DNA of 10,372 nt from Eubacteriales bacterium (GTDB lineage: Bacteria > Bacillota_A > Clostridia > Christensenellales > Aristaeellaceae). The notes beneath the pieces were generated by a model. The model was given only the letters and a program-made list of their open reading frames with translations, ran no database searches and was not told the DNA's origin. Location of the stretch: assembly GCA_030528845.1 (NCBI GenBank), contig JAUMYC010000079.1, positions 1 through 10,372 on the forward strand, read 5' to 3'. Position 1 is the first letter of the stretch, and every line of letters starts with the position of its first letter. This document shows, in pieces, positions 6,061-10,372 of the stretch. Both the position numbers and the translations under genes were made by a program.

Positions 6061-6267
6061 TCACTGCGGCTCTTTCGGAGCAAAGAGCGTGCAGCCCTGC
6101 GCGCGGAACTGTTCCATTTTGTACAGAAGCAGCGCCTCCTCGCAGCGGAAAAACGCCGCAAGACAGCGCAGGCACAGAAATTCGGTCGACCCGCGGTTGA
6201 TCATCTTCTTGTGCAGGCCGATCTCGTCCGCTGTCAGTTCGCGCCCGCACTGCATACACGTTTCCAT
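6061..6267 (-). CDS. Small double-CxxC (zinc-ribbon-like) protein
   Basis: A 68-residue protein without an assigned family name that I can give with certainty. It has C4-x2-C7 in METCMQCGRELTADEIGL and C32-x2-C35 in FLCLRCLAAFF, which together suggest a small zinc ribbon; two further cysteines are C42 and C59. The central stretch KKMINRG followed by a CxxCLA motif and a C-terminal GCTLF end look like a conserved short protein that I have the impression of seeing in Clostridia, so it is likely a real gene and not a chance frame. There is no signal peptide or membrane helix; a cytoplasmic location is expected. Its ATG lies one base after the TGA of the GH27 gene, with no good ribosome binding site of its own, so it is probably translated by coupling to that gene. 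Its stop is followed directly by the bidirectional terminator. A role in nucleic-acid or protein binding is only a guess. Confidence 0.78.
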   Translation of the reverse strand: METCMQCGRELTADEIGLHKKMINRGSTEFLCLRCLAAFFRCEEALLLYKMEQFRAQGCTLFAPKEPQ

Positions 6268-6268
6268 A

Positions 6269-7483
6269 TCAGTTCTTGTCGATGATCTTCACGCGGAAGA
6301 GCCGGCATGCGTGCGGCTCGAGAGCGTCGATCATCAACGTGCCGTTGTAGGAGGGGACGGTCTCTCCCGTCCAGAGGTCGACCGCGACGAAATCCTTGCC
6401 CGCGTTCATGGGCAGGCCGAGGTTGTCGCTCGTGACGGCGGTCAGGAACCGGTTTGCCGACATCATCCGGCGATCCACGCGCTCGTCGGTGAAATTGAAC
6501 ATGCCCAGCGCAATGTCGCCGTTGTCCAGATATTTTGCGATGATCGGCACCTCGAGCGGATACTTTTCATAGAAGGGGTCCTTCGCGCCGCGCGCCTCGC
6601 AGGGCTCCCATTTGAAATTGTTGGCGAAGAAGGGCTGGCAGCCCTTGGGGTCCTGGTTGATGGCGATGACCTCGCGGTTGAGCAGGATCTCTTTTGCGGC
6701 CTCGTCCATAGCGCGGACGTCGCAGCCGATCATCAGCGGCGAATTGAGCAGCGCCCAAAGAGAAAAATGCGTGCGGTATTCCTCGGTCGTGCAGCCCTTG
6801 AAGCCGACGTAGCCCTTGCCGTTCATGCCCACCACGAGCATGTCCATATCGTTGAAGCAGCCCTTGCCGTTATATTCCTGCGCCTGCAGCTGAGAGAGCG
6901 CGAGCGCCTTGATGGATTCCCACGAATCGTTGATATCGCCCGTGGAGCGCCACATGTCCGCGCCGGATCCCTTGATCCAGACCTTTGTATGCTCCGTGCC
7001 CCAGGAGCAGGCGGCGAAGAGGATGTCGCGCCCGCAGTTTGCAAGGGCGAGCGCCATGCGCTTGTAGAGCAGATCGGCCCGAACGGACATGGGATGATAG
7101 CAGAAGTCATACTTGAGCAGATCCACGCCCCATTCGGCAAAGGTCTGCGCGTCGAGCCATTCATGGTCGTAGCTGCCCGGGTAGCCCGCGCAGGTGAGAT
7201 AACCCGCACAGGAATACATGCCGAATTTGAGCCCCTTGGAATGGACGTAGTCGGCCACGTATTTCATGCCGTGGGGGAATTTTTCCGGATCGGGCACCAT
7301 GCGGCCGTCGGCGCCGCGCTCCTTGAGATGCCATACGTCGTCGATGACCAGATAGTTGTAGCCCGCTGCGAGCAGCCCCTGCTCGACCATCGCGTCGGCG
7401 GACTGCATGATCAGCTCTTCGTTTATATTCTCGCCGAAGGTGTTCCAGGTGTTCCAGCCCAGCGGCGGCGTGTTCACATGCAT
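6269..7483 (-). CDS. Alpha-galactosidase-type glycoside hydrolase, family GH27
   Basis: This 404-residue enzyme is a GH27 retaining glycosidase that most likely removes terminal alpha-galactosyl residues from oligosaccharides such as raffinose-type sugars or galactomannan fragments. The clan GH-D features are clear: the opening PPLGWNTWNTFG (residues 6-17), VIDDVW (46-51), the nucleophile Asp126 in LLKYDFC, the acid/base Asp183 in the motif RSTGDIND (179-186), and the substrate-pocket segment CFNDMDMLVVG (209-219). The C-terminal 100 residues form the usual beta domain. There is no signal peptide, so it acts in the cytoplasm on imported sugars; no transporter is in the window. Some GH27 members use beta-arabinopyranosides, so the substrate is not certain. 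The ATG at 7483 follows TAGGAGGA (7491-7498) at 7 bases. It heads a two-gene operon with the double-CxxC protein, under a strong promoter at 7532-7561. Confidence 0.93.
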   Translation of the reverse strand: MHVNTPPLGWNTWNTFGENINEELIMQSADAMVEQGLLAAGYNYLVIDDVWHLKERGADGRMVPDPEKFPHGMKYVADYVHSKGLKFGMYSCAGYLTCAGYPGSYDHEWLDAQTFAEWGVDLLKYDFCYHPMSVRADLLYKRMALALANCGRDILFAACSWGTEHTKVWIKGSGADMWRSTGDINDSWESIKALALSQLQAQEYNGKGCFNDMDMLVVGMNGKGYVGFKGCTTEEYRTHFSLWALLNSPLMIGCDVRAMDEAAKEILLNREVIAINQDPKGCQPFFANNFKWEPCEARGAKDPFYEKYPLEVPIIAKYLDNGDIALGMFNFTDERVDRRMMSANRFLTAVTSDNLGLPMNAGKDFVAVDLWTGETVPSYNGTLMIDALEPHACRLFRVKIIDKN

Positions 7484-7510
7484 TGCGCGTTCCTCCTAAA
7501 GCATAGATAG

Positions 7511-7549
7511 GCCGGGCGGCCTCCGGGGAGCATTATATACCTGCCCGGC
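7511..7549. promoter_or_regulatory. Inverted repeat around the -10 box, possible operator
   Basis: gccgggc (7511-7517) and gcccggc (7543-7549) form a perfect 7-bp inverted repeat that encloses the GH27 -10 box. The position suits a repressor site, but GC-rich repeats of this length arise easily in this DNA and no regulator gene is nearby. Confidence 0.3.
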
Positions 7550-7561
7550 GGCGAGGGTCAA
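7532..7561 (-). promoter_or_regulatory. Promoter of the GH27 operon
   Basis: On the minus strand TTGACC (complement of 7556-7561) is followed after 18 bases by TATAAT (complement of 7532-7537). Transcription would start near 7525, giving a leader of about 40 bases before the ATG at 7483. The -35 box lies 34 bases from that of the divergent promoter. Confidence 0.82.
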
Positions 7562-7595
7562 CCGGCGGCGCCTGTGTAAAAAGGTATGATTTCGG

Positions 7596-7624
7596 TTGAA
7601 ATGCAGCGCGAGAAGGTGTATACT
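7596..7624 (+). promoter_or_regulatory. Promoter of the YARHG-domain protein gene
   Basis: TTGAAA (7596-7601), a 17-base spacer and TATACT (7619-7624) make a good sigma-A-type promoter. The leader is about 125 bases. In it, tattctg (7636-7642) can pair with cagaata (7699-7705), a possible closing stem; I recognise no known riboswitch. No gene is supported between 7625 and 7757. Confidence 0.8.
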
Positions 7625-7757
7625 GTCAGAAAGGGTATTCTGCGCTTCGTGCGCGCTGAAAAAGCGGCGATGCGGAACATTTTGCCGTGCGCGTCGGTCA
7701 GAATATCATTGCAGACAACGAAAAAATTGGGATCAATATGGCAGGAGGGGTTTATCT

Positions 7758-9497
7758 ATGAGGATGATCAGGCGTTTTCTGGCGCTGGTTCTGGCGCTTT
7801 GTCTGATGCTGCCGCTGTGCGCCGGCGCGCTGGCGGAGGGGATCACGTTCATCCCGCTCGAGGCGGCGAGCGTCTTTAAGCAGGGCGCTTATGCCAGCGA
7901 GGGCGAAGGAACGGTTTATTTCACTGTGGCGGGCAGCGGCAACGCGAGCCTGTATGCCGTGCCCTCTGCGGGCGGCGCCGTCTCTCTGCTGGAGACGCAG
8001 GATGACATTCAGGACCTCATCGCCGTGGGCGACGCGGTGTATTATCTGCGCTCCGTCTCCGGCGTGTGGCAGCTCGTGTGCCTGAACGCTTCCAACCTGA
8101 GCGTGATCAACGTCTTCGCTCCGGGCGCGAACGTGCAGGGCCTGGGCTATTATGACGGCAAGCTCTACGTCATCTGCAACAGCTGGCTGTACAGCTTCAA
8201 CGTGGCCGACGGCGCGGAGACCCTCGTTTCCGATCAGGAAATGTCCGATTTCGCCATCCTCGGCGGCCGCATCTATTACATCTCCGGCGTGACCGAGCGC
8301 ACCTACACGCGCTCCACCTCCGACGGCGAGCAGCTCTCCGTCTCCGCCGGCTGCCTGTATTCCATGGCGCTGGACGGCACGGACATCCTCATGGAGCTGG
8401 AGACCGGCGTGACCGACATCCGCGGCTACGGCGAGCATCTCTACTGCCATAACATGTCCGACAACTACCCCGTGGCCAGCTCCACCGGCGAAAAGTGGCT
8501 CGACGGCCGCCTCTATCGCTACAGCATCGTGACCGAGACCTTCGAAAAGGCCCACGACAACTACGACTGGGATTTCTACCCCACCAGCAACGGCCTGCTG
8601 CTCTATACGCTCGGCTCCATCGACCTCAAGAACGTGACCGAGGGCACCAGCATCAACCTGCTCAAGCCTGAGCAGTATACCTCCGTGACGGTGGACGGCG
8701 AATTCGCCTTTGTCTACCAGCACACCGCCCAGTCGCTCACCCGCGTGCCCACCAACGGCGAGACGCCCACTGTGCTGGGCAGCGGCCTGCCCACTGCCGG
8801 CGTGAAGCTGACCGAGCTGGACGAAAACGGCGCGGCCGTGAGCCCGACTCTGGCCCCCGCCGCCACCAAGAAGCCCACTTCTTCCGCCACGAAGAAGCCT
8901 TCTGCGCCCAGCGCTTCCGGCGATTATATCTTCCCGAATTCTTCCACGAAGAAGCTGACCACCTCCGACCTCAAGAAGGTCGACCCGACTCTGTGGGCCT
9001 ATGGCCGCAACGAGATCTGGGCGCGTCACGGCTACGAGTTCAACAAGAAGATCTACGCGGACTACTTCGCCTCCAAGAGCTGGTATAAGCCCGGCGGCTA
9101 CTCCAGCTCGGATCTGAACAGCATCGAATGGTACAACATGGACTTCATCAAGAAGTATGAGGAGATCTACAAGGACGAGATCGCCGAGCTCAACGCCGGC
9201 GCGACCAAGAAGCCCTCTACCACCAAGAAGCCCGCGACCGATTCGACCTACATCTTCCCGAACTCCTCCACGCAGAAGCTGACCAAGGCCGACATCCTCT
9301 CGATCGACCGCAGCCTCTGGGGCTATGCCCGCAACGAGATCTGGGCGCGCCACGGCTATGAGTTCAACAAGAAGATCTACGCGGACTATTTCGCCACCAA
9401 GACCTGGTATAAGCCCGGCGGATTCTCCACGAAGGACCTCAACGACATCGAATGGTACAACATGGACCTGATCAAGGCCATGGAAGCGCAATACTGA
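7758..9497 (+). CDS. Secreted protein with propeller-like N-terminal part and two YARHG domains
   Basis: This 579-residue protein has a signal peptide (residues 1-26, ending AGALA), a region of repeated short strands with VYYL, GKLYVI, GRIYYI, CLYSMALDG and GRLYRYS motifs (about 50-345) that resembles the DUF5050-type beta-propeller of Clostridia, and two YARHG domains (390-468 and 498-576). YARHG is a known extracellular domain named for its Tyr-Ala-Arg-His-Gly motif, of unknown function; here both copies contain RNEIWARHGYEFN. Linkers rich in Thr-Lys-Lys-Pro lie before each YARHG domain (369-389 and 482-496) and look like flexible, charged spacers, possibly crossing the cell wall. There is no LPxTG, S-layer motif or transmembrane helix, and the signal-peptide cysteine is not in a convincing lipobox. 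The start follows GGAGGGG (7744-7750) at 7 bases. It is a single-gene unit with its own promoter and terminator, divergent from the GH27 operon. Function unknown. Confidence 0.88.
   Translation: MRMIRRFLALVLALCLMLPLCAGALAEGITFIPLEAASVFKQGAYASEGEGTVYFTVAGSGNASLYAVPSAGGAVSLLETQDDIQDLIAVGDAVYYLRSVSGVWQLVCLNASNLSVINVFAPGANVQGLGYYDGKLYVICNSWLYSFNVADGAETLVSDQEMSDFAILGGRIYYISGVTERTYTRSTSDGEQLSVSAGCLYSMALDGTDILMELETGVTDIRGYGEHLYCHNMSDNYPVASSTGEKWLDGRLYRYSIVTETFEKAHDNYDWDFYPTSNGLLLYTLGSIDLKNVTEGTSINLLKPEQYTSVTVDGEFAFVYQHTAQSLTRVPTNGETPTVLGSGLPTAGVKLTELDENGAAVSPTLAPAATKKPTSSATKKPSAPSASGDYIFPNSSTKKLTTSDLKKVDPTLWAYGRNEIWARHGYEFNKKIYADYFASKSWYKPGGYSSSDLNSIEWYNMDFIKKYEEIYKDEIAELNAGATKKPSTTKKPATDSTYIFPNSSTQKLTKADILSIDRSLWGYARNEIWARHGYEFNKKIYADYFATKTWYKPGGFSTKDLNDIEWYNMDLIKAMEAQY
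8925..9485 (+). repeat. Duplicated YARHG domain at DNA level
   Basis: The two 79-residue YARHG domains (8925-9161 and 9249-9485) lie exactly 324 bases apart and share 59 of 79 residues by my alignment. In the core (9006-9071 against 9330-9395) 22 residues are identical and the DNA differs at only three third-codon positions. The linkers before the domains share the TKKP repeat, so the duplicated unit was probably linker plus domain. Confidence 0.9.
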
Positions 9498-9519
9498 TCT
9501 CCCGGATCGAATTTGCCCC

Positions 9520-9555
9520 GCCCGCCGGAAGGAACGCCCTTCCGGCGGGCTTTTT
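9520..9555 (+). terminator. Terminator of the YARHG-domain protein gene
   Basis: gcccgccggaagg (9520-9532) pairs perfectly with 9538-9550 over 13 bp, with loop aacgc, and is followed by TTTTT. It is a strong intrinsic terminator that separates this gene from ruvC. Confidence 0.92.
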
Positions 9556-9606
9556 GCACGAAACAGGCAAAACGAATTTCGGTGCGCATTATTTGCCTCG
9601 TTTGCC

Positions 9607-9636
9607 TTGACAGGGCGAGCGGAAAGGCAATAGAAT
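9607..9636 (+). promoter_or_regulatory. Promoter of ruvC
   Basis: A consensus TTGACA (9607-9612), an 18-base spacer and TAGAAT (9631-9636) precede ruvC. Transcription would start near 9643, leaving about 35 bases of leader. I see no SOS (LexA/CIRCE-like) operator in it. Confidence 0.75.
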
Positions 9637-9678
9637 AAAAAAGCAAGAGAAGCAGAGCCGGAGCAGGAGGACAGGGAA

Positions 9679-10173
9679 TTGGTCATACTTGGCATTGACC
9701 CGGGGCTGGCGACGATGGGCTATGGGGTGATCGAGGCGAACGCCGGGCGGCATAAGCTGATCACCTACGGCACGCTGGGCACCCCGGCGGGGCAGCCCAT
9801 GCCGCAGAGGCTGCGGACGATCTTTATCGGCGTGAACCAGCTGGTGGATATGTATCAGCCGGACGAGATCGCCTTCGAGGAATTGTTTTTTGCAAAGAAC
9901 GTGACGACGGGCATGGCCGTGAGCGCGGCAAGAGGCGCGGCGCTGGTCGCGGCGGCGCAGAGGACGGACAATTTGTTTGAATATACTCCGATGCAGGTGA
10001 AGCAGGCGGTGACCGGGCACGGCAAGGCCGAAAAGCGGCAGGTGCAGGAAATGGTGCGCATGCTGCTGGGGATGCAGGAGCTGCCCCGTCCGGACGACGC
10101 GGCGGACGCGCTGGCTGTGGCGCTGGCGCATGCCGCGAGCGCGCGGATGAGCCATCTGTTCAGGATCCAATAA
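9679..10173 (+). CDS. ruvC: Holliday junction resolvase RuvC
   Basis: This 164-residue protein is the dimeric endonuclease that cuts Holliday junctions with RuvAB during recombinational repair. The RNase H-like fold signatures are present: GIDPGLATMGYGV with catalytic Asp7, the FEE motif with Glu67, and the C-terminal DDAADALAVALAHA with Asp140 and Asp143. The length matches the family. Translation most likely starts at TTG 9679, 8 bases after the strong AGGAGG (9665-9670); there is no ATG near the start, and beginning at the TTG gives the family's short MxILGIDPG N-terminus. ruvA and ruvB, which commonly follow, are not seen in the remaining 199 bases, which instead hold the hairpin ladder; they may lie beyond the window or elsewhere. 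Initiation from TTG probably keeps its level low. Confidence 0.97.
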   Translation: MVILGIDPGLATMGYGVIEANAGRHKLITYGTLGTPAGQPMPQRLRTIFIGVNQLVDMYQPDEIAFEELFFAKNVTTGMAVSAARGAALVAAAQRTDNLFEYTPMQVKQAVTGHGKAEKRQVQEMVRMLLGMQELPRPDDAADALAVALAHAASARMSHLFRIQ

Positions 10174-10190
10174 CGGCGCGCGGGGGAAAG

Positions 10191-10328
10191 GCGGGGGCTC
10201 TGCCCCCTGCACCCCCGTTGCGCGGCGCTGCGGCGCCGCGCCTTTGCAGGGACTCTGCCCCTGCACCCCGCCAGAGGGCTCTGCCCTCTGGACTCCCGCT
10301 CAAGGGACAATGTCCCTTGAGAATCCCG
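10191..10328 (+). repeat. Ladder of consecutive hairpins after ruvC
   Basis: Five stem-loops follow one another: 10193-10207 (6 bp, loop tct), 10220-10241 (9 bp, loop tgcg), 10245-10265 (7 bp), 10271-10291 (9 bp, loop tct) and 10299-10321 (9-11 bp). Four of them (not the second) share a plan: a stem whose inner end is GGG, a loop of ctct or acaat type, the complementary CCC arm, then a tail of gcac, gact or gaat followed by CCCG or CCCCG. The stems have different outer sequences but the same layout. There is no T-run, so this is not a simple terminator. Similar GGGCTCTGCCC-type intergenic elements are, from memory, frequent in gut Clostridia. Confidence 0.75.
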
Positions 10329-10372
10329 TCTTGGGGGATAAGGGAAATAGAAAAGGTCTGCGTTTCTGTGAT
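10329..10372. other. End of window, no gene supported
   Basis: After the last hairpin the sequence becomes purine-rich (gggggataagggaaatag). It could be the leader of a gene that begins beyond the window, but no start codon with coding sequence can be supported here. Confidence 0.4.

Noticed and set aside
4821..6161. A 446-codon minus-strand open frame opposite the URO-D-like gene
   Set aside because: Antisense shadow of a recognised gene, with His/Ala/Arg-rich translation and no start signal.
5678..7510. A 610-codon plus-strand open frame across the convergent junction and antisense to GH27
   Set aside because: It runs through a strong bidirectional terminator and two genes with intact catalytic motifs in other frames, and shows no domain.
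7752..9695. A 647-codon open frame on the minus strand opposite the YARHG gene
   Set aside because: It overlaps the real gene, its terminator and the ruvC promoter, and its low-complexity Gly/Val/Leu/Arg translation reflects the codon pattern of the opposite strand.
10191..10328. CRISPR array
   Set aside because: The elements are hairpins of different sequence and size without identical direct repeats or unique spacers of constant length.

Overview
The window is chromosomal DNA from a GC-rich, low-complexity-free member of the Bacillota, most likely an uncultured gut-type Clostridia (Oscillospiraceae or Christensenellales-like; this placement is inference). Reasons: the order ackA - yceD - rpmF, a zinc-type ribosomal protein L32, strong aGGAGG ribosome binding sites, clear TTGACA/TATAAT promoters, a DacF-type penicillin-binding protein, a YARHG-domain lipoprotein-like secreted protein, and surface-type cysteine repeats. 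Nothing indicates a plasmid, phage or transposon.

Left part (1-1365), housekeeping: the 3' end of acetate kinase (ackA), then a promoter-driven yceD-rpmF pair that ends in a perfect 15-bp terminator. The plsX/fab genes that often follow rpmF are not there.

Centre-left (1366-4812), cell envelope: a secreted 569-residue protein made of nine alternating C-C-C-H repeats, followed after a short hairpin-rich gap by a DacF-like D-Ala-D-Ala carboxypeptidase with a C-terminal membrane anchor. The two may be co-transcribed. A terminator closes the unit and directly abuts the promoter of the next gene.

Centre (4813-7561), metabolism: a URO-D-fold methyltransferase-like protein on the + strand converges on a two-gene minus-strand operon (GH27 alpha-galactosidase plus a 68-residue double-CxxC protein). 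The convergent ends share one strong bidirectional terminator. The GH27 operon and the next + gene are transcribed divergently from back-to-back promoters.

Right part (7562-10372): a secreted protein with an N-terminal propeller-like region and two nearly identical YARHG domains separated by Thr-Lys-Lys-Pro linkers, a terminator, then ruvC with a TTG start, followed by a ladder of consecutive hairpins of unknown role.

The most unusual structures are the strictly alternating A/B cysteine-histidine repeat array (1652-2803) and the modular hairpin ladder after ruvC (10191-10328). I did not find a defence system, CRISPR array or mobile element.
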